Positions 1 to 7,516 of a stretch of DNA of 64,000 bases are shown here, in pieces. Made by a program: the position numbers and the translations under genes. Source of the DNA: Chryseobacterium elymi. GTDB lineage: Bacteria; Bacteroidota; Bacteroidia; Flavobacteriales; Weeksellaceae. Position 1 is the stretch's first letter, and every line of letters begins with the position of its first letter. The stretch spans positions 62,001 through 126,000 of the forward strand of contig NZ_QNUH01000010.1 in the NCBI RefSeq assembly GCF_003385495.1. The letters run 5' to 3'. The notes under the pieces were generated by a model. It was given only the letters and a program-made list of their open reading frames with translations, made no database searches and was not told the DNA's origin.

Positions 1-32
1 CAAATTAGATTTTAGATTTTGGGAGACAAATT

Positions 33-1112
33 TCAGTCTTTCAGTGAGTTTTGGATGTAGTTTTCCAAAGGCTTGGGAAAAGATTTATCGTGAAAAGCTT
101 CAAAGTCTGTAATGAGGTACTGATTTTCGGCTATAAAACTGTTCCAAACCGCTTCTGAATGAACCTCAACACTTGAAATTTCAATGATGAGATTCTTATG
201 GGTAAGCTTATGGTTGATGGTTTTTACATTCCTGATAAACGGTTCCAGCTCTACAGAAATTACCGGTGGAAATTCAAATAATTTTTTCCAGATGAAATCG
301 TCTTTTCTCTGCCGGATCAGAAACTGTCCGTTTCTGTGCACAAAATAATATTTCAGGGCAAGATCTTCTGTTTTGACCTTTTTTGTTTTGACAGGATACT
401 CTGATATTTTCTGCATGGAAAATGCAAGACAGTCATCATTTACCGGACATTCGCTGCAAAGTGGATTTTTAGGCTTACAGATTTCTGAACCGAGGTCCAT
501 CATAGCCTGATTAAAATCGCCTACATTATCTGGCATGACCATTGCTGCCAATTGAGAGAAATAGGAAAAGGCTTTTGAATTGGAAATATCAAAATCGTCC
601 GCAAAAATACGGCTTAAGACCCTGTAAAAATTACCGTCAACAGCCGGCATTCTACCTCCAAAACAGATGCTTGAAACTGCCGCAGCGGTATATTTTCCGA
701 CTCCTTTTAATTTTAAAATCTCTTCATAATCGGCAGGAAAAACACCTTGATAATCATTCATGATCTGCTGTGAAGCTTTATGGATATTAATGGCTCTTGA
801 ATAATATCCAAGTCCTTTCCAGTAGAGCAGCACTTCATTTTCTTCCGCATCAGCCAGTGTCTTTACATCCGGAAATCTTTTAATAAAGTTATTATAATGG
901 TTGAGTCCCTGACTGATTCTTGTCTGCTGAAAAACAATTTCGCAGATCCAGATTTTATAAGGGTCTTTTGTCTGTCTGAAAGGCAGATCTCTTGCATTTT
1001 TTCCGTACCAGCTCAGTAATTTATTTCCAATATGGAGAAATTCTGAACTTTTATTATCTCTTTCCAAAAACCTTTGTCTGTTTAAATGATTTGAGGGAAT
1101 TCTTAACTGCAA
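33..1112 (-). CDS. mutY: A/G-specific adenine DNA glycosylase MutY
   Basis: Base-excision repair enzyme that removes adenine mispaired with 8-oxoguanine. The 359-residue product has the expected order: a glycosylase domain with an FQQTR stretch near residue 62 (the family LQQT region after the catalytic Glu), a helix-hairpin-helix LKGVGKYTA followed by the VDGN segment carrying the catalytic Asp, a four-Cys iron-sulfur loop (CKPKNPLCSECPVNDDC) and a C-terminal NUDIX-like region that recognises 8-oxoG. Length is normal for MutY. It is alone in its orientation block; a large inverted repeat sits directly upstream of its start. Recognition is from motifs and is secure. Confidence 0.97.
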   Translation of the reverse strand: MQLRIPSNHLNRQRFLERDNKSSEFLHIGNKLLSWYGKNARDLPFRQTKDPYKIWICEIVFQQTRISQGLNHYNNFIKRFPDVKTLADAEENEVLLYWKGLGYYSRAINIHKASQQIMNDYQGVFPADYEEILKLKGVGKYTAAAVSSICFGGRMPAVDGNFYRVLSRIFADDFDISNSKAFSYFSQLAAMVMPDNVGDFNQAMMDLGSEICKPKNPLCSECPVNDDCLAFSMQKISEYPVKTKKVKTEDLALKYYFVHRNGQFLIRQRKDDFIWKKLFEFPPVISVELEPFIRNVKTINHKLTHKNLIIEISSVEVHSEAVWNSFIAENQYLITDFEAFHDKSFPKPLENYIQNSLKD

Positions 1113-1123
1113 CTATTTTTATG

Positions 1124-1200
1124 ATGCTTCGACTTCGCTCAGCATGACACCTCTAATACCATATAGCTGCAGATTGTCATGCTGAACGGAGTCGAAGCAT
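1124..1200. repeat. Inverted repeat, REP-like intergenic element
   Basis: Two roughly 26-base arms, ATGCTTCGACTTCGCTCAGC... at 1124-1149 and its near-perfect reverse complement at 1175-1200, flank a 25-base loop between mutY and the next gene. One or two mismatches (TTCGCTC against GAACGGAG) interrupt the pairing. The GTCATGCTGAAC/GTCGAAGCAT wording is typical of dispersed palindromic repeats in flavobacterial chromosomes. It could fold as a large hairpin in RNA or DNA. Only one copy is present in this window. Confidence 0.75.
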
Positions 1201-1262
1201 ATTTTGCAACCTCTTTTTAAAAAGCTTAAAATGCTGTCAGTTCCCGTTCTGCAAAGATAAAA

Positions 1263-1736
1263 TTATTTATCCTTTTTCACGGAATATACGGGAGCTGCTT
1301 TCAACCATTGATATTTAAGATTTCTTTCTGCAGCAATAAACCGGTAGCCTTCAAGTTTTTTCAGGTAAAGGTAAATTGAATCTGGTTTAAGCTTCAGTCT
1401 TTGATCGGAAAGAAACATGAACGGATAATCCATCACAGAATCTCTTATTGTTTTCAATACTTTTCCGGATCTTACTTTGTAAAGAAAGAATGTTTTTCCT
1501 CTTCCTTTTGAGCTGTCAGTCAGTTTCACATTGGAACTTGCAATAACCAGCTCGCTACCGTCAAAGCATTCTTCTTCGTTCATGATATAAGCTTTTCCCT
1601 GCTGCCGTTCATCCTTAAAAAGATCCACGGCATAATGATCCGGTGCCTGGTATTTTTTCTCGCATCCGGTCAATATAATCAGCAGAAATACAGTCAGAAA
1701 GAGGCTTAAACTATTTTTGATCACATTAATTTTCAT
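1263..1736 (-). CDS. Small lipoprotein of unknown function
   Basis: I do not recognise the family. The start chosen at 1736 gives a clean lipoprotein signal (MKINVIKN, a hydrophobic LFLTVFLLIILTGC, lipid-attached Cys about residue 25); the longer reading frame upstream runs through the tssC terminator and is unlikely. The mature part of about 130 residues is charged with aromatic residues and has no repeats or recognisable catalytic motif. It sits downstream of tssC but behind a hairpin terminator, so it is probably transcribed separately or by read-through. Confidence 0.7.
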   Translation of the reverse strand: MKINVIKNSLSLFLTVFLLIILTGCEKKYQAPDHYAVDLFKDERQQGKAYIMNEEECFDGSELVIASSNVKLTDSSKGRGKTFFLYKVRSGKVLKTIRDSVMDYPFMFLSDQRLKLKPDSIYLYLKKLEGYRFIAAERNLKYQWLKAAPVYSVKKDK

Positions 1737-1751
1737 ATGAATTGGCAGTAA

Positions 1752-1781
1752 AAAACCGATGTAAAAATGCATCGGTTTTGT
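1752..1781 (-). terminator. Rho-independent terminator after tssC
   Basis: A perfect 9-bp stem (AAACCGATG / CATCGGTTT) with a short AT-rich loop, followed on the minus strand by a run of T, lies 20 bases after the tssC stop. It fits the end of the tssB-tssC transcript. Confidence 0.8.
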
Positions 1782-1800
1782 TATTAAAATTAGATTGTTG

Positions 1801-3162
1801 TTATTCCTGAGTATATTGTGCATCCCACTCGTTACCATCATCTCCTTTATGTCCGTCCAATTTAATAACGAAACTTTTTGTAGGGAAATAAGGGGTCATA
1901 CGGATATCAAGCCATACTCTGTCTTTATTAACTCTGTCCTGCTCGAAACGAACAATTTTGAATTTTTCAATAAGCTTGTCCGGACCTTTGATATTGTCAA
2001 GGAAGGTTACGATCTGCCTTCTCAAATCGTCTTCATTCTTAGCATTCCAGTTTTCGAATGCTCTTCTGTTCAGGAAGTCAAGTAAAACTTTAGTTACATA
2101 GTCGAATACACGTACTACTGAATAGGTCTGAAGACCAATATTGTCTCCTGTAAACAGTGTTTTTGCAGAGAATGCCATGATTTTTCCATACTCGTTCACC
2201 ATTGGAACAAGACCCATTTTTTCCAATTGAGAAATTTCACTTTTCTTCAATTCGAATTTTACGGCATCTACTTCGTTGATATTACCATGCTTTTTACCTG
2301 CTGCCACCTGAGACATCAAAGTTTTGTGGATTTTTCCTGCCAATGAAGTGGAAGGCGGAAGCTCTACATTCTCTTCTTCCCCTACTTCTTCAGCTCTTCC
2401 TCTTCCTACAAGCCAGTTACATGTCATAATAACGTTACTTCTATGAAGCTCGCCACCGGTAAGGTTGGCAGAGTGGAATAAGTCGACTACGTCATCCGGT
2501 TTATCCAGATTGGCAAAGTCGGTCACCATCATTACTTTGTTTTCGTTACAGATCTTGGCCCATTTTTCAATGACTTTGTTTGAGCCTAAATATCCGGGTA
2601 TTGCCAGGATAGAATAGTTGTCTCTAAGATCTAAACGGTCGTAATAGTTTTTGAATTCTTCGGAAATAGCATCAATGAATAAAGGATTATCCAGATCTGA
2701 AACCTGTTCAAGGCTTGCGTTAACGATGCTTACGTTATCCACTTTATCCAATTCTGTATTTTTATAGAACTGAGCTACAGTTCTGTAGTTGGTTTCCAAC
2801 AAACGTACTGCATCAAGTGTATTTTTCAGATTGGTCTTTAGATTTTGGTCTGCTGCCTGCGCTTTGGTTTTGCAGGTCTCTGCCATTTTATCTGCAGACT
2901 CATTTCCTTCTAAAAGACTCACCCAAAGGTTTATTTTTTGAAGAAGCTCTTTTCTTTCGTCTGATTTATTGGTATCTGTCAGGAAAATTTCTTTCCTGGC
3001 TTTTCTTGTAGGGTTCATATTGGCGATACCGTCTACAACGGATTCAACAAAGCCAAAACCTCCTATTTTATTAAGCTCCGCAAGCGGGTTGCCCTTCGGC
3101 TGCCCTGAGTGTTGCTGCTGACCCTGCTGTTGGCTTTCTTGTGCCTGTAATTTGCTATCCAT
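1801..3162 (-). CDS. tssC: Type VI secretion system contractile sheath large subunit TssC (T6SS-iii)
   Basis: The 453-residue protein matches the Bacteroidota TssC/VipB type. The N-terminus is Gln-rich, followed by a long helical region, the sheath core with LAIPGYLGSN and NVIMTCNWLVGRGR, and a C-terminal segment with RRAFENWN and a MTPYFPTKSFVIKL strand typical of the TssC C-terminal domain. It assembles with TssB into the cytoplasmic contractile sheath that drives the Hcp tube outward. It lies 21 bases after tssB and is followed by a terminator, so the two form an operon. No other T6SS gene is visible nearby; the remaining components must be encoded elsewhere. Confidence 0.9.
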   Translation of the reverse strand: MDSKLQAQESQQQGQQQHSGQPKGNPLAELNKIGGFGFVESVVDGIANMNPTRKARKEIFLTDTNKSDERKELLQKINLWVSLLEGNESADKMAETCKTKAQAADQNLKTNLKNTLDAVRLLETNYRTVAQFYKNTELDKVDNVSIVNASLEQVSDLDNPLFIDAISEEFKNYYDRLDLRDNYSILAIPGYLGSNKVIEKWAKICNENKVMMVTDFANLDKPDDVVDLFHSANLTGGELHRSNVIMTCNWLVGRGRAEEVGEEENVELPPSTSLAGKIHKTLMSQVAAGKKHGNINEVDAVKFELKKSEISQLEKMGLVPMVNEYGKIMAFSAKTLFTGDNIGLQTYSVVRVFDYVTKVLLDFLNRRAFENWNAKNEDDLRRQIVTFLDNIKGPDKLIEKFKIVRFEQDRVNKDRVWLDIRMTPYFPTKSFVIKLDGHKGDDGNEWDAQYTQE

Positions 3163-3183
3163 GATTTGATTTAGTGTAAATAA

Positions 3184-3630
3184 TTATTTTTCAAGTTCTT
3201 GTGCCACATCTTTCAATACTTCGATGAATGCAGCTCTGGTCTGTTCATTCTCAAGCATATTACGCAGAATCTTATTGGTCTTCAGCTGGCGTACAATCTT
3301 ATTGTACTGCTCTTGCTCCATGCTAAGCTGTTGTAAATAGTCTGATTTCTGAGTAAGATTTTTGGGTGTAAAATCTGCAAGATTCTGAAAACGGAATTCC
3401 TCCTCTACTACACCGCCATCTTCCGTTTCGTGCTGTACTGCTACGGATGGTTGAAAATGTCTGAAGACGTCGTCCACAGTTTTTAATCCTGTTACGATTT
3501 CAGGGGTATAAGATTCTTCTGTAGTAAGCTGGCTTACTATCAGCGATTTGTTTTCCTGTATTTCCTGAATAGCTTCATTAGCGTCTACTTTTACCTCGTT
3601 GCCGCCAACACCATAATTAAACATTGCCAT
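3184..3630 (-). CDS. tssB: Type VI secretion system contractile sheath small subunit TssB (T6SS-iii)
   Basis: Partner of TssC in the sheath. The body, starting MAMFNYGVGGNEVKVDAN, runs through a Glu/Gln-rich helix, LKTVDDVFRHFQPSV, the EEFRFQNLADFTP segment that is characteristic of TssB, and a C-terminal helical tail. I chose the internal start at 3630 (148 residues) because the 38 residues before it are Asn/Gln/Ser-rich and unlike the family; an upstream ATG at 3744 in the same frame cannot be excluded. The order tssB-tssC is the usual one. The 350 bases upstream to the divergent gene hold no other gene and are very AT-rich. Confidence 0.85.
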   Translation of the reverse strand: MAMFNYGVGGNEVKVDANEAIQEIQENKSLIVSQLTTEESYTPEIVTGLKTVDDVFRHFQPSVAVQHETEDGGVVEEEFRFQNLADFTPKNLTQKSDYLQQLSMEQEQYNKIVRQLKTNKILRNMLENEQTRAAFIEVLKDVAQELEK

Positions 3631-3984
3631 ATTATTGTTATTTTGAGATTTCTGATTTTGGTTTGGATCTGTCTTTGAGTAATTTACTGATGAATCAAAT
3701 AAATTACCAATCCAATGTTTAAATTTAAAAAAAAACTGTAACATACAAAATTTTGTAAAGATTTTTCTTGAAATATTTAATTTAACCTAATTTATATATA
3801 ACGTAAAATCATGACTTTACGATATCACTAAACTATGAAAAATAAATAAAATAAGCTGTGGGAAAATAAAAATAAATCTTTGTATGCTTTGCATTTATGA
3901 AAAAGCATTAACTATATATTAAAATAGGAATTCTTCCGATGTGAGGAAAAAAAATTCTTTATATTTAAACAAAGTAACAGAGTC

Positions 3985-5031
3985 ATGAAAGATGTAAAGA
4001 TCGCGTTTAGAAAACCAATATATCCTGTTTCTGAAGCATTAAATCAGTATTTGGAAAGACATAACAGAACGACTAAGATTCAGTTTTTATATGAGGACCT
4101 GCTAAGATTCAGCGACAGTGTAAATATTCTGGATAAGGAGGGCAAAGATACTTTGTGGCTCGGTGTATTGTATTCTGAACATGAATTTACAGAAATAGAG
4201 GCTAATTTAAATAAGATTTATACGCTTCTTCATTCTGATGGGGACGAAGCTACTTTACCCTATCTGAAGGTAGATACCATCGACTTCTGCACTTTCGGAA
4301 ACTCCAAACCTTTCCGGATCCGGGTGAGGAATATTCTCAATGACAATCATACCAATTTTTATATTAAACAGGCCGATGCTTCCCGCATCTACGGGCTGGA
4401 AATTGAAGACCTGCTTTCTCCCAACCGAATTAACTTTCTGATTTACAAAAACACTTTGATAGAGGAACATATCTTAGGAATTCCCGGAGATGTTTTTATT
4501 CAGAATCATTTGCACAAGTGTACGGAACTGGAGAAGGCGCAGATTTCCAAGGAGTTTGTAAAGTTCAATGAACGTTGCCTTATTGGGCTACTGGGTGATA
4601 TGCGCTCTTATAATTATGTCATTATTCCTATTCACGATTTCGATCAGGTTATTTACAGAATCCGACCTATCGATTTTGATCAGCAAAGCTATGAAGGGAA
4701 TTTGAAAGTTTATCTTCCCCAATATTTCAAAGAAAACAATGCAATGGTTAAGATGGTACTGGAAAAACTGAAACCCAATTCTATAGAACAGTATCGTAAA
4801 GAAGTCCGTTCGCAAATTGTAAAAAGAGTGACCAGCAGCAAAAACAGATTCAATGAACTTATTGCCATTATGAAAAAAGAAGATATTGCGCCGGAAGCCA
4901 ATGTCACAGAGCTGAAAACAGCTTTACAAAAACTCACCTACGACGTCAACTTCAAGTATTGTAAAACCATGGGAGATATTATTGAAACCGGAATAAATTT
5001 TGTCCTACGGAATTATAAGAAAGCCTATTAA
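3985..5031 (+). CDS. Kinase/phosphotransferase-like protein divergent from the T6SS sheath genes
   Basis: A 348-residue soluble protein with no signal peptide. I do not recognise a named family, but residues 208-235 carry LGDMRSYN (Asp followed five residues later by Asn) and then PIDFDQQ. This spacing matches the catalytic loop (GDxxxxN) and metal-binding Asp (IDFD) of aminoglycoside-phosphotransferase/HipA-like kinases. An N-terminal ATP-binding lobe is not obvious from inspection. It is transcribed away from tssB and ends at its own terminator. A regulatory or effector role with the T6SS is possible from context only. Confidence 0.55.
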   Translation: MKDVKIAFRKPIYPVSEALNQYLERHNRTTKIQFLYEDLLRFSDSVNILDKEGKDTLWLGVLYSEHEFTEIEANLNKIYTLLHSDGDEATLPYLKVDTIDFCTFGNSKPFRIRVRNILNDNHTNFYIKQADASRIYGLEIEDLLSPNRINFLIYKNTLIEEHILGIPGDVFIQNHLHKCTELEKAQISKEFVKFNERCLIGLLGDMRSYNYVIIPIHDFDQVIYRIRPIDFDQQSYEGNLKVYLPQYFKENNAMVKMVLEKLKPNSIEQYRKEVRSQIVKRVTSSKNRFNELIAIMKKEDIAPEANVTELKTALQKLTYDVNFKYCKTMGDIIETGINFVLRNYKKAY

Positions 5032-5033
5032 AA

Positions 5034-5075
5034 AGAGAATCCATCTCACATGAATTGGGATGGATTCTTTCTTTT
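5034..5075 (+). terminator. Rho-independent terminator
   Basis: A stem AGAATCCATC / GATGGATTCT with an intervening loop is followed by TTCTTTT, starting three bases after the kinase-like gene. It lies between two convergent genes. Confidence 0.8.
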
Positions 5076-5094
5076 CTAACAATTTTTGGTTATT

Positions 5095-7191
5095 CTACCA
5101 AATTTTTATCCTGTCCTGAGGCGCTTTGTACATTTTGTCCCCAGGTTTTATGTCAAATGCTTTGCTGAATGCATCCTGATTGACCAGTGGCCCAAATGCC
5201 CTGAACACCCCCGGAGAGTGTGGATCGGTCTTTACCTGGTTGATCATATACTGGTCAGTAGATTTGGTTCTCCAAACGGTTGCCCAGCTCATGAAGAATC
5301 TCTGATCCTGTGTAAATCCACTGATTTTTCCGGGATTTCCTTTGTCCTTCAGATACATCTGAAGCGCATCGTAAGCCACTGCTACTCCACCAAGGTCACC
5401 AATATTTTCACCGCTTGTAAATTTACCGTTTACAAAGCTGCCTTTTACCGGTTCGTAAGCGCTGTACTGAGCAGCTAACTGTCCTACTTTCGCATCAAAG
5501 TTCTTACGGTCTTCATCCGTCCACCAGTTGTTAAGGTTTCCGTCACCGTCAAAACGTGAACCGCTGTCATCAAAACCGTGAGAGATCTCGTGTCCGATAA
5601 CGGCTCCAATACCTCCAAAGTTTACGGCAGCATCAGCTTTAGGGTTATAGAAAGGAGGCTGAAGAATGGCAGCCGGGAAAACGATCTCATTGTTTGATCC
5701 GCTGTAGTAAGCATTTACAGTTTGCGGAGACATTCCCCATTCTGTTTTATCGACCGGTTTTCCTACTTTATCAAGGTTTCTCTGGTATTGCCACTCGGAA
5801 ACATTCTGAAGATTGGAATATAATGTTGCTCCCTGTTTTGGAGACTCTACCTTTAACTGTGTATAATCTTTCCATTTGTCCGGATAAGCAATTTTCACAG
5901 TGAATTTAGAAAGTTTTTCCTGAGCTTTCACTTTAGTGGCCGGAGACATCCAGTCCATATCGTTGATATGTGTTTTGAATGATTTTAGAATATAATCAAT
6001 ATACATCTCCATCTGGGCTTTTGCTTCAGGAGTGAAATATTTTTCAACGTATAGTTTCCCGAAAGCTTCGCCAAGAACTCCATTTACAAGAGAAAGGCCT
6101 CTTTTGTCCATCGGACGCTGCTCTTTCTGGCCCTGAAGATATTTTGAATAGAAATCGAATCTGATCTGCTCCAGTTTATCATCAAGATTGCTGGCATTCC
6201 CATTAATCAAGTGGTATTTCAGATAATCTTTTAACAGAGGGAGATTCTTTTCAGTCACAAACTGATCCATATTCTGGTAATATTTCAGTTCACCGATGAT
6301 TACTTTGTCGGTATTTACTCCTGCATCCTTCAGATATTTGGCAAGGTTGACATTTTTAACCAGTCCTGAAAGTTCATTTATATTTTTAGGGTTGTATCTC
6401 AGATTGGCATCTCTGTTCTGCTCCAGGGTCAACAGGTAATTGGCAAGCTGCTTTTCAAATGCTACCACATTCTGGGCAGCCTGTTCTGAATTTTTATTTC
6501 CTAAAACTCCGAATAATTTCCCGACATAAGCCTGATATTCTGTTAAAGTTTTAGTATTGGCTTCATTTACTTTCTGATAATAATCTCTCCCTAATCCAAG
6601 ATCCGGACCGCCAAGATATACGGCATTCATTTTAGAATTCTTCATATCTGCGCCTACTCTCCAGCCATAGAAGGAATTGTCTCCTAATTTTGTGGCTTCA
6701 AGAAGGTATTTCTGCAGGTCATTAAGGTTTTTAATGGCATCAATTTTTGCTAAATCTCCTTTGATTGGAGCCAGCCCATCTGCATTTCTTTTATTTACAT
6801 CCATAAAAGAGGCATACAGATTCTGGATCTTCTGCCCTTCAGATCCTTCGGAATAGCTTTCTGATAGAATTTTGTTCAGAATATCCAGGGAAGCATCATC
6901 CACATTTTCTCTCAAAGCATTGAAAGAACCCCAGCTTGCTTTGTCTGAAGGAATCTGGGTGGTTTTTACCCAATTCCCATTCACATAGCTAAAAAAGTCA
7001 TCCTGCGGGCGAACGCTTTTATCCATATAAGATACATTGATTCCCTCATCTTTTATTTCACCTTTCACGGATTCTGCAACAGCAACCGTAGTTTCAGTTT
7101 TGGTTTCTGTAGCGGCAGTTTTAGCCGTTCCGCATGAGTTTAAAAATACAATGCCGGAAAGGGCAAGTACTCCAATATTTAGCTTTTTCAT
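5095..7191 (-). CDS. M13-family zinc metallopeptidase (neprilysin/PepO type), lipoprotein
   Basis: The 698-residue protein begins with a lipoprotein signal ending in LNSCG, so it is probably anchored in the periplasm or outer membrane. The family hallmarks are all present: NAYYSGSNNEIVFPAAIL, the zinc site HEISHGFDD, and downstream ENIGDLGG with the third zinc ligand Glu. The C-terminus ends DRIKIW, where mammalian relatives end CxVW. It degrades peptides in the cell envelope. The next gene to the right is a close paralog with the same architecture but a cleavable signal peptide, indicating a tandem duplication. Confidence 0.93.
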   Translation of the reverse strand: MKKLNIGVLALSGIVFLNSCGTAKTAATETKTETTVAVAESVKGEIKDEGINVSYMDKSVRPQDDFFSYVNGNWVKTTQIPSDKASWGSFNALRENVDDASLDILNKILSESYSEGSEGQKIQNLYASFMDVNKRNADGLAPIKGDLAKIDAIKNLNDLQKYLLEATKLGDNSFYGWRVGADMKNSKMNAVYLGGPDLGLGRDYYQKVNEANTKTLTEYQAYVGKLFGVLGNKNSEQAAQNVVAFEKQLANYLLTLEQNRDANLRYNPKNINELSGLVKNVNLAKYLKDAGVNTDKVIIGELKYYQNMDQFVTEKNLPLLKDYLKYHLINGNASNLDDKLEQIRFDFYSKYLQGQKEQRPMDKRGLSLVNGVLGEAFGKLYVEKYFTPEAKAQMEMYIDYILKSFKTHINDMDWMSPATKVKAQEKLSKFTVKIAYPDKWKDYTQLKVESPKQGATLYSNLQNVSEWQYQRNLDKVGKPVDKTEWGMSPQTVNAYYSGSNNEIVFPAAILQPPFYNPKADAAVNFGGIGAVIGHEISHGFDDSGSRFDGDGNLNNWWTDEDRKNFDAKVGQLAAQYSAYEPVKGSFVNGKFTSGENIGDLGGVAVAYDALQMYLKDKGNPGKISGFTQDQRFFMSWATVWRTKSTDQYMINQVKTDPHSPGVFRAFGPLVNQDAFSKAFDIKPGDKMYKAPQDRIKIW

Positions 7192-7222
7192 TAAAGATAA
7201 TTTTGATTGTATACAAACTTAC

Positions 7223-7230
7223 CAAATATA
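7223..7230 (-). promoter_or_regulatory. Bacteroidota -7 element of the first M13 gene
   Basis: On the minus strand TATATTTG, an exact match to TAnnTTTG, lies 31 bases upstream of the start codon. A clear -33 TTG at the expected distance is not seen. Confidence 0.5.
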
Positions 7231-7485
7231 CAAACTTTAACGATAGGTAATAAATGATAAATGATAATTGATATATGATAAAGAATTAGCAATCGGACAC
7301 GAGGTTCGAGCTGCGAGGAACGAGTCAATCCCATTTTGAGCGTATAAGCATTATAGAGCTTTAAGGTGAGAAATTGGGCTGTCCATGAATCAGAATAATT
7401 TATTTATTCAATCCTAACCCCGGAATTTGTACCCCAATAACCCGTATCTTGAAACTCGCATCTGCTACCTGCAACTTAAAAACAA
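7231..7485. other. Intergenic stretch without a gene
   Basis: Between the two M13 genes. It contains AT-rich sequence and a phrase (GTTCGAGCTGCGAGGAACGA) of the kind that recurs in flavobacterial spacers. No open frame, RNA gene or repeat is supported. Confidence 0.5.
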
Positions 7486-7511
7486 AAACCGCTCATTGCT
7501 GAGCGGTTTGT
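7486..7511 (-). terminator. Rho-independent terminator of the second M13 gene
   Basis: A perfect 10-bp stem AAACCGCTCA / TGAGCGGTTT with a TTGC loop, followed by a T-rich run on the minus strand, just after the stop codon at 7517. Confidence 0.85.
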
Positions 7512-7516
7512 TATTT

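Noticed and set aside
5086-5478. 130-codon plus-strand frame
   Set aside because: It lies wholly antisense to the conserved C-terminal part of the M13 peptidase gene and has no homology-like features.
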